Shown here: positions 8,919 to 18,663 of the stretch, piece by piece
Position numbering within the stretch: the stretch's first letter is position 1
Layout of the letters: every line of letters starts with the position of its first letter
NCBI RefSeq assembly: GCF_024448505.1
Contig: NZ_JAMOHV010000002.1
Coordinates: 310,001-374,000 of the forward strand
DNA length: 64,000 nt
Direction of reading: 5' to 3'
Source of the DNA: Stutzerimonas degradans
Lineage (GTDB): Bacteria; Pseudomonadota; Gammaproteobacteria; Pseudomonadales; Pseudomonadaceae
Translations under genes and position numbers: made by a program
The notes under the pieces: generated by a model
What the model saw: the letters and a program-made list of their open reading frames with translations, nothing else
Databases searched by the model: none
Told to the model about the DNA's origin: nothing

Positions 8919-10379
8919 TCAAAGTTTCACACAGATGTTTTTCAGCTCGGTGTAGAACTCCAGCGAGTGCACACCCCCTTCGCGCCCGATGCCCGACTGC
9001 TTGCTGCCGCCGAAGGCGGTGCGCAGGTCGCGCAGGAACCAGCTGTTGACCCAGACGATGCCGGCCTCAATCTGCCCGGCGACGCGGTGGGCGCGCGAAG
9101 CGTTCTCGGTCCAGATCGCCGAGGCCAGGCCGTAAGGCAGGCTGTTGGCCAGTTCAATGGCTTCCTCCTCGCTGTCGAACGGGCGGATATGGCAGCAGGG
9201 GCCGAAGATTTCCTCGGTGACCACCGCCGAATCGTCGGCCAGGCCGGTCCAGATAGTCGGCTGCACCCAGGCGCCGCCGGCCAGGTGCGCCGGCATCTCC
9301 GGCACGCCGCCGCCGGTGACAACGGTGGCGCCGTCGTCGACTGCCTGCTGGTAGTAACTGAGGACTTTTTCACGGTGCTTGTGGCTGATCAGCGGGCCGA
9401 AATTGGCCTCTGGATCGTTCGGTTCGCCGATCTTCAACGCTTCGGCGCCGGCCTTCAGGCGGGCGACGAACGCGTCGAAGATCGGCCGCTCGACATACAC
9501 CCGCTCGGTGCCCAGGCAGACCTGGCCGCAGTTGGCGAAGGCCGAGCGCAGGGTGCCCTCGATGGCCTTGTCCAGGTCACAGTCGGCGAAGACGATGCCG
9601 GCGTTCTTGCCGCCCAGCTCCAGCGACACCTGGCGCACGCCCTTGGCCGCGGCGCGCATGATGGTTTCGCCGGTGCCGGTCTCGCCGGTGAAGGTGTAGG
9701 CGTCGACGTCCGGGTGCTCGGTGAGGAAGGCCCCGGCCGAATCGCCGCCGAAACCGTGCACCACGTTGTACACGCCGGCCGGCACACCGGCGGCCTGCAT
9801 CACCTCGCCGAGCAGGGTGGCGGTCAGCGGGGTTTCCTCGGATGGTTTGACCACCACGCAGTTGCCGCAGGCCAGGGCCGGGCCGACTTTCCAGGTCATC
9901 AGCAGCAGCGGCAGGTTCCACGGGCTGATCACCCCGATCACCCCCTTGGGCCGGCGCACGCCGTAGTTGAGTGCACCGGCGCCGTCCGGGGTGGCCATCT
10001 CGAAGGCTTCATTGGCAACATTCTTGAGCAGGTCGGCGAACACCTTGAAATTGGCCGCGCCGCGCGGAATGTCGATGTGGCTGGCCAGGGATTTGGGCTT
10101 GCCGGTGTCGAGGCATTCGGCCTCGAGAAACTCGTCGAAGCGCGCCGTGATGCCATCGGCCACGCGATGCAGAATCTCAGCGCGCTCGGCCACCGTCATC
10201 TTCCCCCAGGGTCCCTTCAGCGCGGCACGGGCAGCTTTGACCGCAGCGTCGACCTCGGCGCGGCCGGCCTCGTGGACGCGGCCAATCACCTGGCCGTTGG
10301 CCGGGCTGACATTGTCGAACAGCTTGCCGCTGGCCGAACCGACGAAGGCACCGCCAATGAAATGCTTGATTTCTTTCAT
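8919..10379 (-). CDS. xylG: 2-hydroxymuconic semialdehyde dehydrogenase XylG
   Basis: The 486-residue aldehyde dehydrogenase has the general base Glu254 (SLELGGKN) and catalytic Cys288 (NCGQVCLG). It oxidises 2-hydroxymuconate semialdehyde with NAD+ to 4-oxalocrotonate, feeding the XylH-XylI branch used for catechol and 4-methylcatechol. It follows xylE by 34 bp. Length and motifs are those of the TOL enzyme. Confidence 0.95.
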   Translation of the reverse strand: MKEIKHFIGGAFVGSASGKLFDNVSPANGQVIGRVHEAGRAEVDAAVKAARAALKGPWGKMTVAERAEILHRVADGITARFDEFLEAECLDTGKPKSLASHIDIPRGAANFKVFADLLKNVANEAFEMATPDGAGALNYGVRRPKGVIGVISPWNLPLLLMTWKVGPALACGNCVVVKPSEETPLTATLLGEVMQAAGVPAGVYNVVHGFGGDSAGAFLTEHPDVDAYTFTGETGTGETIMRAAAKGVRQVSLELGGKNAGIVFADCDLDKAIEGTLRSAFANCGQVCLGTERVYVERPIFDAFVARLKAGAEALKIGEPNDPEANFGPLISHKHREKVLSYYQQAVDDGATVVTGGGVPEMPAHLAGGAWVQPTIWTGLADDSAVVTEEIFGPCCHIRPFDSEEEAIELANSLPYGLASAIWTENASRAHRVAGQIEAGIVWVNSWFLRDLRTAFGGSKQSGIGREGGVHSLEFYTELKNICVKL

Positions 10380-10413
10380 CTGCGCAATCTCTGCAATAAG
10401 TCGAACCGGACCA

Positions 10414-11337
10414 TCAGGTCAGCACGGTCATGAATCGTTCGTTGAGAATGCGGTCGTGGTAAAAGATCGCCTTGCCCAGCTGGTCGGTGGTCCAGGTCAC
10501 CGGTTTGTGGTCCGGGTAGTTGTAATCTCCCCCGCAGAACACTTCGTTGCGGTTACCGGACGGGTCGAAGAAGTAGATGGTCTTGCCGTGAGTGAGGCCG
10601 TGGCGGGTTGGGCCGATGTCGATAGAGGTATCGGTCATGGAGATCAGGTCGGCGGCGCGAAGCAAGTCTTCCCAGGTATCGAGGTGGAAGGACACATGAT
10701 GGAGGCGGCCTTTTTCCGGATGGTGAATGAAGGCCACGTCGTGGGCCTTGGTCGACAGACTGAGGAACTGGGCGACGCGCGTGCCATTTTCGTCCAGCAC
10801 CTGTTCGGCCAGATAGAAGCCGAGCACCTTGGTGAACAGGTCATAGGTCGCCGGCAATTCGTCGCCATACATGAGGGCGTGGTCGAAACGCACAGCCGCC
10901 ATACCTTTCAGATCGCGCGGCCATGCCTCGGGATTGACCTCATTCACACCCCACTTTCCAGTATATTCCTTGTCTGCATACAACTCGAAGTGATGCCCGG
11001 AAGGTGCCTGGAAGCGCACGCGCCGGCCACAACTGTTCAGTTCACCTGCGGGTAGCTGCTCAACGGCACAGCCATATGCCATCAGATCCCGCTCCAGTTG
11101 CCGGAGAGCATCCTCATCCACAACCTTGAAACCCATAAAATCCATGCCCGGCTCGTCAGCCTCGCGTAGCACCAGGGAAAACTTATCCACTTCGGTCCAA
11201 GCCTTCAGATAGACACGGCCCTGGTCGTCACGGTCCATCTCGATCAGGCCCAGCAACTCGACGTAGTGTTCCAGGGCCTTGCTCATGTCCAGTACACGCA
11301 GCTGCACATGGCCCGGTCGCATTACACCTTTGTTCAT
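10414..11337 (-). CDS. xylE: Catechol 2,3-dioxygenase XylE
   Basis: The 307-residue extradiol dioxygenase has the three iron ligands of the family at the expected numbers: His153 (RFDHALMYG), His214 (LHHVSFHLD) and Glu265 ([10 protein letters not shown]). It cleaves catechol and methylcatechols next to the hydroxyls, giving the yellow 2-hydroxymuconic semialdehyde. The start codon overlaps the xylT stop (ATGA), so the two are translationally coupled. This suits the role of XylT in reactivating XylE. Confidence 0.97.
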   Translation of the reverse strand: MNKGVMRPGHVQLRVLDMSKALEHYVELLGLIEMDRDDQGRVYLKAWTEVDKFSLVLREADEPGMDFMGFKVVDEDALRQLERDLMAYGCAVEQLPAGELNSCGRRVRFQAPSGHHFELYADKEYTGKWGVNEVNPEAWPRDLKGMAAVRFDHALMYGDELPATYDLFTKVLGFYLAEQVLDENGTRVAQFLSLSTKAHDVAFIHHPEKGRLHHVSFHLDTWEDLLRAADLISMTDTSIDIGPTRHGLTHGKTIYFFDPSGNRNEVFCGGDYNYPDHKPVTWTTDQLGKAIFYHDRILNERFMTVLT

Positions 11338-11672
11338 GACGTCACCTCTTCATAGTTCTTGTTGTCAGGTTTGTTTCCGCCAACGTGGCGAAAGTACTCG
11401 ATGGTCAAGTCGGTTTGCGGAAACACTTGACAGGCCAGGGCCAGGCCTTCGGCGGCGGCCTTGGCCGGCACGTGACCGCGGCTCATGCGTCCGCTCCGGT
11501 AGGCTCCGCTGAGCACCCGCACTCTACAAAGGCCGCAACCGCCGCCGCGACAGCCCACCGGAATGCAGCGTTTGCCCTGGGCTTCCATGGCGCGCAGTAC
11601 CGACTGGCCCTCCGCACAGCGGAATGACTGGCCGCTTAGCACTTCGAACACCTCGTAGCCGGCACTGTTCAT
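11334..11672 (-). CDS. xylT: XylT, plant-type [2Fe-2S] ferredoxin that reactivates XylE
   Basis: The start was placed at [17 protein letters not shown], giving 112 residues, the length of pWW0 XylT; a longer frame to 11714 has no family support. The cluster cysteines are Cys41, Cys46 and Cys49 ([10 protein letters not shown]) and Cys81 (LACQVF). It reduces the inactivated ferric iron of XylE after damage by 4-methylcatechol. The C-terminus ([10 protein letters not shown]) overlaps the xylE start. Residues 56-90 differ from the pWW0 sequence I recall, so this is a variant. Confidence 0.94.
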   Translation of the reverse strand: MNSAGYEVFEVLSGQSFRCAEGQSVLRAMEAQGKRCIPVGCRGGGCGLCRVRVLSGAYRSGRMSRGHVPAKAAAEGLALACQVFPQTDLTIEYFRHVGGNKPDNKNYEEVTS

Positions 11673-11816
11673 ATTCATCCCAGATACACTAAACATGACG
11701 GAAGTATCCCCCAACAGCTCTGGGTGATGCCGCCATAACCCCGAAAATGAGCCTCAGGGGTCTTATGTACGTTGCTTCTTCGCATGTCGATTTCTCTTCT
11801 TAACCAGACATAAGGG

Positions 11817-12593
11817 TCAGCCGAGGTCTCCCCCTGCCACCGGAAGAGTTATACCGGTGATGTAGGAGGCGGCGTCAGAAGCAAGGAACAGAATTGCCTC
11901 GACCTGCTCGTCAATGCTTCCGTAGCGTTTCATAAGGCTGCTGTCGAGGGACTGGTCGACGATCTGCTGGTACCAGACCTTCTCCTGCTCACTCGGCTCG
12001 GCGCTATTGCGCGGAATCCGCCGTGGCGGCGCCTCGGTGCCACCCGGTGCGGTGGCGTTGACGCGGATGCCGCGCTCGGCGGTTTCAAAGGCCAGACAGG
12101 CGGTAAGGGCGTTAACGCCACCCTTCGCCGCGCCGTAAGGCACGCGATGGATCCCGCGCGTGGCAACGGAGGAAACATTTACGATGGCGCCACTGCCCTG
12201 CTCGATCATGGGCGCCAGCGCGGCGTGGCAGCACCATAGGGTAGGAAACAGTGAACGCCGCACTTCGGCCTCGATCTCGCGTTCCTGGTAATGCTCGAAT
12301 GGCTTAGCCCAAATGGTGCCGCCAACGTTGTTGATCAGAATATCCAGACGACCGAAGCGCTCGAGCGCCGCCGCCATCACCCGTTGGCACTCGGCGAACT
12401 GCTCAAGGTCGGCGGTCAGGGTCAGCACCTCAGCGACTCCGACCAGTTCGTCGGCCAGCTCATGTATTAGCTCGGAACGGTCGACCAGCAGCAGCCGACC
12501 GCCTTCGGCCGCCATCCGTTCGGCCACGCGGCGACCGATGCCCTGGGCGGCGCCGGTGATAACGGCAACCTTGCCCTGGAAACGTTTGTTCAT
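11817..12593 (-). CDS. xylL: 1,2-dihydroxycyclohexa-3,5-diene-carboxylate dehydrogenase XylL
   Basis: The 258-residue short-chain dehydrogenase has the TGAAQGIG cofactor motif (13-20), NNVGG (88-92), Ser141/142 and the YxxxK pair Tyr153/Lys157. It oxidises and decarboxylates the cis-diol made by XylXYZ to a catechol, making NADH. It is separated from xylZ by 114 bp and from xylT by 144 bp. These gaps are wider than elsewhere in the operon, and the first contains a REP-like hairpin. Confidence 0.94.
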   Translation of the reverse strand: MNKRFQGKVAVITGAAQGIGRRVAERMAAEGGRLLLVDRSELIHELADELVGVAEVLTLTADLEQFAECQRVMAAALERFGRLDILINNVGGTIWAKPFEHYQEREIEAEVRRSLFPTLWCCHAALAPMIEQGSGAIVNVSSVATRGIHRVPYGAAKGGVNALTACLAFETAERGIRVNATAPGGTEAPPRRIPRNSAEPSEQEKVWYQQIVDQSLDSSLMKRYGSIDEQVEAILFLASDAASYITGITLPVAGGDLG

Positions 12594-12609
12594 GAACCAC
12601 CTCGGTTGT

Positions 12610-12630
12610 GTAGCCCGGATGCAATTTGGG
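12610..12630. repeat. REP-like palindrome between xylZ and xylL
   Basis: GTAGCCCGGATGCAATTTGGG resembles the Pseudomonas REP core GTAGCCCGGATGCAAT-CCGGG. The right arm has TTTGGG, so the stem survives in RNA only with two G-U pairs. It sits in the 114-bp gap after xylZ and could affect mRNA stability or mark a past junction. Confidence 0.5.
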
Positions 12631-12707
12631 AAAGTTCGCAGAGAACCTGGGCCCTACTGCCCGAATAAAACAGGCCCGCTCACCTAGTAAGCGGACCAAA
12701 GGAGCCT

Positions 12708-13718
12708 CTAGGCGCTGGCGGCGAACTTCTCATAATAGAAATTGGCCGGCTGGATGCCCTGTGCCCGGATGTACTGACTGACCGCCTCGACCATCGGTGG
12801 CGGACCGCAAAGGTAGATATCTACCTCACCGCCGTTGAGGTGTTTGGGCTCGATGTACTGGGTCACATAGCCCTTTTGCGGATAGGCGCTGTCTGGGCTG
12901 GCGACGCAGGCGCTGTAGCTGAAGTTGGGAATGCGCGCGGCGAATGCCTCTAGCTTGTCCATTTCAACCAGGTCGTGGTCATGGGTGACGCCGTAGATCA
13001 GATGGAGCGGGTGCTCGCCGCCCTGCTCGGCGATCTTCTCCAGCATCGCGGTGAACGGCGCTAGGCCGGTACCGCCCGCCAGCAACAGCAGCGGCCGCTT
13101 GATCTCGCGCAGATAGAACGCGCCCAGCGGTCCAGCCAGACTGACGCTATCGCCGACCTTGGCGAGGCTGGTCAGGAAGCTGCTCATCAGCCCGCCCGGC
13201 ACGTTGCGGATCAGGAAGCTGACTTCGCCATCCTTCTGCAACGAGCTGAAGGAATAGGCGCGGGTCTGGTCGCTGCCGGGCACCTGCAGATTGACGTACT
13301 GCCCTGGCAGGAAGGCCAGCTGGTTCAGCGATTCGCCCTTGATCGACAGAACAATGGTGCTCTCGGAGAGCTGCCGCACATTGCTGATCGCTGCCTGATA
13401 GCTGGCCTGCTGGGTCTTGCAGATGTCCGAGGCGGCCGGAACGCGAATCACGCAGTCGCTTTCGGCGCGCATCTGGCAGGTCAGCACGTAGCCCTGCTCG
13501 GCTTCGGCTTCGCTAAGTGCATCCTCGATATACTCCTCGCCGAGGCTGTAGCGGCCGCTCTCGGCGAAGCATTTGCAGGCGCCGCATGCACCGTCTCGGC
13601 AGTCCAGGGGTAAATTGATGCCTTGGCGGTAGGCTGCATCAGCAACAGTCTCGCCAGCATTAGCATCGATGAAACGAGTGACGCCGTCTTCGAAGTTCAG
13701 TGCAACCTTGTGTGTCAT
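12708..13718 (-). CDS. xylZ: Toluate 1,2-dioxygenase reductase subunit XylZ
   Basis: The 336-residue electron-transfer protein has an N-terminal plant-type [2Fe-2S] domain (Cys40, Cys45, Cys48, Cys81), an FAD-binding domain (RAYSFSS, 153-159) and an NAD domain (GGTGLAP, 215-221). It passes electrons from NADH to the Rieske oxygenase XylXY. It lies 9 bp after xylY. All cofactor motifs are intact. Confidence 0.96.
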   Translation of the reverse strand: MTHKVALNFEDGVTRFIDANAGETVADAAYRQGINLPLDCRDGACGACKCFAESGRYSLGEEYIEDALSEAEAEQGYVLTCQMRAESDCVIRVPAASDICKTQQASYQAAISNVRQLSESTIVLSIKGESLNQLAFLPGQYVNLQVPGSDQTRAYSFSSLQKDGEVSFLIRNVPGGLMSSFLTSLAKVGDSVSLAGPLGAFYLREIKRPLLLLAGGTGLAPFTAMLEKIAEQGGEHPLHLIYGVTHDHDLVEMDKLEAFAARIPNFSYSACVASPDSAYPQKGYVTQYIEPKHLNGGEVDIYLCGPPPMVEAVSQYIRAQGIQPANFYYEKFAASA

Positions 13719-13727
13719 GGCGGCACC

Positions 13728-14216
13728 TCAGACGTGGTATACATCGATAACTTGGCGGATGTAGTCGTTCTTCAGCACGACCTTCTTGGCCTTAATCAGC
13801 GGGGTCTCGCCACATGTGTCGAGGGTGCAGAAGTTGGTGCCAAAGAAGTGGTCCACCGTCTTGTACCGATAACTCATGGTGTGCCAGTTGTAGCGCAGCT
13901 TACAGAAGCCGCCGGACTGCTCGAGCAGCTCCAGATTGCTGATGTTGTGGCTGGTTCGGGTGTCCGGAATGGTGGCACTGGAGCGCTCGGTCTTGATGCG
14001 GAACACCCGATCCTCTAGGCCACCGCGATTGCCGTACCAAATCAGCGAGATCTGGCTCTGCGGGTCTTCGGTCAATTGGTCGCGGTCGTCCCAGGCCGGC
14101 ATCCAGAAAGTGGCGTCCGGCGCGTACATTTCCAGCCAGCTTTCCCACTGCTTGTCGTCGAGGTAGCGTGCTTCGCGGTAAAGGAAATCGCGCACGGCTT
14201 CGTAGGAGATAGTCAT
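13728..14216 (-). CDS. xylY: Toluate 1,2-dioxygenase small (beta) subunit XylY
   Basis: The 162-residue beta subunit (MTISYEAVRDFLYREARYLD) has the NTF2-like fold of ring-hydroxylating dioxygenases and carries no metal. It assembles with XylX. The gene begins one base after the xylX stop codon. Length and order match benzoate/toluate dioxygenases. Confidence 0.96.
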   Translation of the reverse strand: MTISYEAVRDFLYREARYLDDKQWESWLEMYAPDATFWMPAWDDRDQLTEDPQSQISLIWYGNRGGLEDRVFRIKTERSSATIPDTRTSHNISNLELLEQSGGFCKLRYNWHTMSYRYKTVDHFFGTNFCTLDTCGETPLIKAKKVVLKNDYIRQVIDVYHV

Positions 14217-15584
14217 TTACACGCCCTCCGCATGGATCAGCCGATCCTGTTCTGCCTTGACGGCCTTGATCATCTGCTGTTGCCAGTACTTGTGCTGCAT
14301 GACGAACAGGCCTTCGTCTTCCGAGCGGACACCGCTCAGCTTCGGATGCAGATCGATCTCCTTCGCGCCCTCGTCCGGCCCCTCGATCCAGTGTTTGGCG
14401 CCACGGGACATGTCGTTCATCCCCCCGCCGGCGAAGCCCTCCTGGCAGGCGCGGAATTCCTCCAGGTCGTCCGGGGTGGCCATGCCGCTGACATTGAAGA
14501 AGTCCTCGTACTGACGGACACGGCGGGCACGCGCCTCGGCGCTTTCGCCTTTGGGCGCGATGCAGTAGATGGTGATTTCGGTTCTATCCACCGACAGCGG
14601 ACGGGTGATACGCAACTGCGAGCCGAACTGGTCCATCAGGTAGAGGTTCGGGTAGAGGCAGAGGTTGCGGGAGACGCCGATCATCCAGTCGGCACGGGCT
14701 TCACCAAACTCGCTGGCTAAGCGATCTCGCTCGGCGAACAGCGGGCGGTTTTTCGGGTCACCCCAGCGTGCCCAGACCATCTGGTGGCCGTTTTCAAAGG
14801 AGTAGAAACCGCCGCCATCCCCGCCCCAGCTACTGGCGCTCATGGCGCGAATATCATCGCCCGCTTCTCTTAGCTTGCGCTGCTGCTGGGTGGCGGCGTA
14901 GTTCCAGTGAACAGTACTGACGTGGTAGCCGTCGGCACCGTTCTCGACCTGCACTTTCCAGTTGCCTTCGTAAACATAGGTACTGGAACCGCGCAGCACT
15001 TCCAGACCTTCGGGCGACTGGTCGACGACCATGTCGATGACCTTCCTCGACTCGCCGAGGAACTCTTCCAACGGGGCGACGTCCTCGCGCAGGCTGCCGA
15101 ATAGAAATCCGCGGTAGGAAGCAAAGCGCGCAACTTTCTTCAGGTCGTGCGAGCCGTCACAGTCGAAGCTGTCCGGATAGCCGGCGCCCTTGGGGTCTTT
15201 GACCTTGAGCAGCTTGCCCGAATTGCTGAAGGTCCAGCCGTGGAACGAGCAGGTGTGGGTGGCCTTGTTTCCACTCCTAAAGCGACAGAGCGTGGCGCCG
15301 CGGTGACTGCAGGCATTGATGAAGGCATTGAGCTCACCATCTTTGTTGCGTGTGATGAATATCGGCTGCCGGCCCATCTGCGTGGTGTAATAGTCGTTCT
15401 TCTCGGGAATCTGGCTCTCGTGGGCGAGATAAATCCAGTTACCCTCAAAGATGTGTTTCATCTCTAAATCGAACAGCCGAGGGTCGGTGAACATCTCGCG
15501 CTTGCAGCGGTAGATGCCCTCATCCTCATCTTCTTCAACGAGACTATTTATATAGTCGAGCCCCAGGTGCATTGTCATGGTCAT
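14217..15584 (-). CDS. xylX: Toluate 1,2-dioxygenase large (alpha) subunit XylX
   Basis: The Rieske oxygenase alpha subunit has cluster ligands Cys92-x-His94 and Cys112-x2-His115, and mononuclear iron ligands His221 and His226 with bridging Asp218 ([13 protein letters not shown]). It dihydroxylates benzoate and m-/p-toluate to cis-1,2-dihydrodiols. The N-terminus [11 protein letters not shown] has two nearby ATGs. GGAGG lies 1 nt before the first and 7 nt before the second (15578), so the real start may be 15578. It is the first gene of the operon, transcribed from Pm. Confidence 0.96.
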   Translation of the reverse strand: MTMTMHLGLDYINSLVEEDEDEGIYRCKREMFTDPRLFDLEMKHIFEGNWIYLAHESQIPEKNDYYTTQMGRQPIFITRNKDGELNAFINACSHRGATLCRFRSGNKATHTCSFHGWTFSNSGKLLKVKDPKGAGYPDSFDCDGSHDLKKVARFASYRGFLFGSLREDVAPLEEFLGESRKVIDMVVDQSPEGLEVLRGSSTYVYEGNWKVQVENGADGYHVSTVHWNYAATQQQRKLREAGDDIRAMSASSWGGDGGGFYSFENGHQMVWARWGDPKNRPLFAERDRLASEFGEARADWMIGVSRNLCLYPNLYLMDQFGSQLRITRPLSVDRTEITIYCIAPKGESAEARARRVRQYEDFFNVSGMATPDDLEEFRACQEGFAGGGMNDMSRGAKHWIEGPDEGAKEIDLHPKLSGVRSEDEGLFVMQHKYWQQQMIKAVKAEQDRLIHAEGV

Positions 15585-15614
15585 GCCTCCATTATTATTG
15601 TTTCTGTTGCATAA

Positions 15615-15677
15615 AGCCTAAGGGGTAGGCCTTTCTAGAGATATCCATTTTTTGCACTCCTGTATCCGCCTCTTGCA
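15615..15677 (-). promoter_or_regulatory. Pm promoter with two XylS half-sites
   Basis: On the minus strand there are two 15-bp direct repeats of TGCA-N6-GGATA: TGCAAGAGGCGGATA (15677-15663) and TGCAAAAAATGGATA (15656-15642). They are separated by 6 bp, exactly the XylS site arrangement. Downstream is the -10-like TAGGCT (15620-15615) known for Pm. xylX starts about 30 bp further. The sequence is close to the classical pWW0 Pm. Confidence 0.93.
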
Positions 15678-15752
15678 AGACTGGACTTATCCCTATCAAA
15701 CCGGACACTGCAGCCCGTTAAGGAACTGCTGACCAAAATTAACGTGTCGCAC

Positions 15753-16502
15753 CTACAGATACTTCTTGAACGTCGCCGCCGCAATGCACACCGCCACGCC
15801 GAGCAGTGCCGCGCTGGGCAGCAGGATCAGCAGCGGGTTTACGCTGACCGGCAGTGCCAGGTAAGTCACCCACGGCAGCACGGCCAGCGGGGTCAGGCTG
15901 GCCCGGGCGCGGTGATAGATGAACCCCGACTCGCGTCCCGCGCCGAAGCGGCGCACATCCCGGCGCACCAGGCCGTCCACCAGCCCGACGAAGGCGGCCA
16001 TCAGGAACAGTGGCAGGGTCAGGCACAGCACCAGCAGCCGCACGAGGAAGACCAGCGTCGTGTAGGCCGCCGCGATCAGGTAGCTCTCCACGTTCACGTA
16101 GACCAGGGCGATGTAGTAGCGGAGATCCTTGCTCGGGCGATGGCTGCCGGCGCTGGCCTGCGCCGAGGCATCGCGTATCCGGTCCAGCAGACCGCTTTTC
16201 ACGAACAGCCAGTCGTAGCCCTGCTCGACCAGCCGGTGCGCGGTGCGCCCCGGCTCCTGCACCAGCGCGCTGCGCGTGAAATGCGTGGAAAGCTGATCCA
16301 GCTCGTAGTGCAGCATGCCCTGCGCGTGGCGCCAGCCCTGCTCGGGCCAGAACAAGTGCATGCCGACGCATTCGATCAGGATGCACAGCAGCAGCGCGCC
16401 GCACAGCACGCCGAAGAAGCGGAACGGCAGCGTGACCAGGCCGGCAATCAGCCCCTGCTGTCGTTGCTGCTGGCGCTGGGCCGCGAGGGCCGGATCGCTC
16501 AT
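15753..16502 (-). CDS. ICE membrane protein, TIGR03747/DUF4400 family
   Basis: The 249-residue protein has hydrophobic segments near residues 18-45, 135-175 and 205-245, indicating several membrane spans. It fits the TIGR03747 (DUF4400) family of integrating conjugative element membrane proteins. It overlaps the traD stop by 4 bp, the usual order in this ICE class. The xyl cargo begins directly after its stop codon. Family is recognised from sequence character and context; its exact role in transfer is not known to me. Confidence 0.85.
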   Translation of the reverse strand: MSDPALAAQRQQQRQQGLIAGLVTLPFRFFGVLCGALLLCILIECVGMHLFWPEQGWRHAQGMLHYELDQLSTHFTRSALVQEPGRTAHRLVEQGYDWLFVKSGLLDRIRDASAQASAGSHRPSKDLRYYIALVYVNVESYLIAAAYTTLVFLVRLLVLCLTLPLFLMAAFVGLVDGLVRRDVRRFGAGRESGFIYHRARASLTPLAVLPWVTYLALPVSVNPLLILLPSAALLGVAVCIAAATFKKYL

Positions 16503-18655
16503 GCTTCGGCCTCTTCAGCGGCGGCCATCTGCTTGAAGCCGTCCAGCAGGTCGTCGGGCAGCGCCTCGTCCTGCAAGCCGGGGATGCCCTGGTTCTCCCA
16601 CCAGTCTCCCGCCTCGACGTAGTGCTGGCGCATGTAGCCGGCCAGCTCCTGCAGGTCCTTCGGCATGGCTTCGTCGGGGTCGGGTGCCGGCAGCGGCATG
16701 CGGACTTTCCAGAGGTTGCCGCCCTCGGTCAGCGCGAAGCACTGCCCCTTGGGCAGCGCCACCACATGCGCCGGCTCGATCAACGGCACGCTGTTGCTGC
16801 TGATGCGGTCCTGGGTGTTGGACGTGAACGCGGTGTTGCCGCGCGGGTCGGAGCTGTCGGTGGCGCCGCTCATCAGTGCCGTGGCGTACACCTCGACCTT
16901 GGGCAGTTGTCGCGTCAGCAGCTCGGCGGTGGCGGTCTCGCGCACGCGCAGCATGAACAGATTGTTGAAGTTGCCGATCACCTGGCCAGCCTTGGCCCTG
17001 TTGCCGATGCGGGCCTCGATGTCGCTCAGGGTCTGCGTGTAGGCCGTCACCTGCACGCCGGCACCGCCGCCCTTGTTGACCATCGGGATGAACTCGTCGC
17101 CCATGAGTTCATTGAATTCGTCGGCGTGGACGTTGATCGGAATCCTGGCGCCCGCCGCGGCGCCGGGCAGCCCGTCGTCGATGCCGAACTTGTAGATGTG
17201 GCCGGCGACCGAGACGAGGTCGGAGAACATGGAGTTGCCCACCGCCGCGGCCACCTCCGCATCGGACAGCGCATCCAGCCCCACATAGACCACCGCGCGT
17301 TTGCGGATGACCTGCATCCAGTCGAAGATCGGCCGCGGGTCGGACAGGTCGGAATAGTTCGGCGCGAGCAGTTGCGCGATCTTGCCGGTGGTCAGCTTCT
17401 CCAGCAGCGGCAGCAGCGAAGCGACGATCTTGTCGAAGTACGTCCGGTCGTAACGCACGGCGCTGCGCAGGCCGTCGAGCACGGGGTCGTAGACGCGCAC
17501 CTGGGACAGGTACTGTTCGAGGGCCACCACGCGCTTCTCGCGCCCGATCATGTTGCGCGGGATGTTCTTGTCGTTGAGCCTGCCTTCGAGCTGGACGATG
17601 ACCTCCCAGGCCTTCGGCTCGTTTTTGGCGAAATAGTGCTGGGCGTACTCGATGAACAGCGCGTCGATGTTGATGACGTGGCGCTGGATCAGCAGGTAGT
17701 CCGGCCGCTGCCCCAGCTCGACCAGGGCGCGGGCGATGATGTTGACGAAGCGCCAGGCGAATTCGCGGAACGCGGCGCTGTTGCCTTCGCCTGAGAGCTG
17801 CCCGGCGATGCGCGTGGCCACCTCGGAGATCCGCCCGAACCGGCCCACGGCATTGTAGCGCGCCGAGATGTCCGGCCAGCCCAGGTGGAACACGTAGAAC
17901 TCGCCTTCGCGCCCGGCGCGCCTGGCCTCGACGTACATGCGCTTCAACAGGTCCGCATCGCCCTTGGGGTCGAAGACGATCACCACCTCGTGCTCGCCGC
18001 GGACCTTGCGGCGGATGTCCTGGGTGATGAACAGCTCGGCCAGCCGCGTCTTGCCCACGCGCGTGGTGCCCAGCACCAGGGTGTGGCCGACGCGCTCGCC
18101 CAGCGGCAGGGTGACGTCGACCTCGTGCGGCTCGATGCCATGCAGGCGCGGCAGTCCGCCGACCGGCGGCAGCGGCCGCGCGGGATTGAGCGGGCTGTCC
18201 CAGGCCAGCGCGCGCGCCAGCTTCGGGAGCGGAAACGGCGTGAACTCCAGCCGCTCCTCCAGCCGTCGCGCCACACGGTAGATCGGCGTCGGCTCGACGT
18301 AGCGGCGGAACTCCGGCCGGTAGGTCTGCATCAGCCGGTGTGTGTGCCGCTGCTCCCACTTGAAACCCCGGCCGACGAACAGCCGTTGCTGGCTCACCGG
18401 CACGTCGCGGCTGGTCATCACGTAGCGCGGCAGGCGGCGGATGTTGCGGCGATAGCGCAGGATCGCCCAGGCATCGCGCAGGCGAATCGCGCCAAAGCTC
18501 AGGAAGGCCAGCCCCGAGCCCAGGCCGAGCAGCGGGTTCAGCGCGAGCGACCACGGTGCCACCAGGCACAGAATCGCGGCGCCGGTGCACACCGCCACGG
18601 TATAAAGCTCCACCGCTGGCCGCAGCAGAACCTCGACCGCGTGCGGCTGGGCCAT
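16499..18655 (-). CDS. traD: Conjugative coupling protein TraD (SXT/TOL subfamily, TIGR03743)
   Basis: The 718-residue type IV coupling protein has N-terminal membrane spans (about 15-58), Walker A LGTTRVGKT (195-203), Walker B VIVFDPKGD and a conserved HADEFNELMGDEF segment. It is a hexameric ATPase that delivers the relaxase-bound DNA strand to the mating channel at the inner membrane. It lies 8 bp after the TIGR03765 gene and overlaps the DUF4400 gene. It is full length with all motifs. Confidence 0.94.
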   Translation of the reverse strand: MAQPHAVEVLLRPAVELYTVAVCTGAAILCLVAPWSLALNPLLGLGSGLAFLSFGAIRLRDAWAILRYRRNIRRLPRYVMTSRDVPVSQQRLFVGRGFKWEQRHTHRLMQTYRPEFRRYVEPTPIYRVARRLEERLEFTPFPLPKLARALAWDSPLNPARPLPPVGGLPRLHGIEPHEVDVTLPLGERVGHTLVLGTTRVGKTRLAELFITQDIRRKVRGEHEVVIVFDPKGDADLLKRMYVEARRAGREGEFYVFHLGWPDISARYNAVGRFGRISEVATRIAGQLSGEGNSAAFREFAWRFVNIIARALVELGQRPDYLLIQRHVINIDALFIEYAQHYFAKNEPKAWEVIVQLEGRLNDKNIPRNMIGREKRVVALEQYLSQVRVYDPVLDGLRSAVRYDRTYFDKIVASLLPLLEKLTTGKIAQLLAPNYSDLSDPRPIFDWMQVIRKRAVVYVGLDALSDAEVAAAVGNSMFSDLVSVAGHIYKFGIDDGLPGAAAGARIPINVHADEFNELMGDEFIPMVNKGGGAGVQVTAYTQTLSDIEARIGNRAKAGQVIGNFNNLFMLRVRETATAELLTRQLPKVEVYATALMSGATDSSDPRGNTAFTSNTQDRISSNSVPLIEPAHVVALPKGQCFALTEGGNLWKVRMPLPAPDPDEAMPKDLQELAGYMRQHYVEAGDWWENQGIPGLQDEALPDDLLDGFKQMAAAEEAEA

Positions 18656-18663
18656 TTGCGCAG

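Noticed and set aside
8907-10433. Open frame of 508 codons on the plus strand
   Set aside because: It is antisense to xylG; the product has no domain and is low in complexity.
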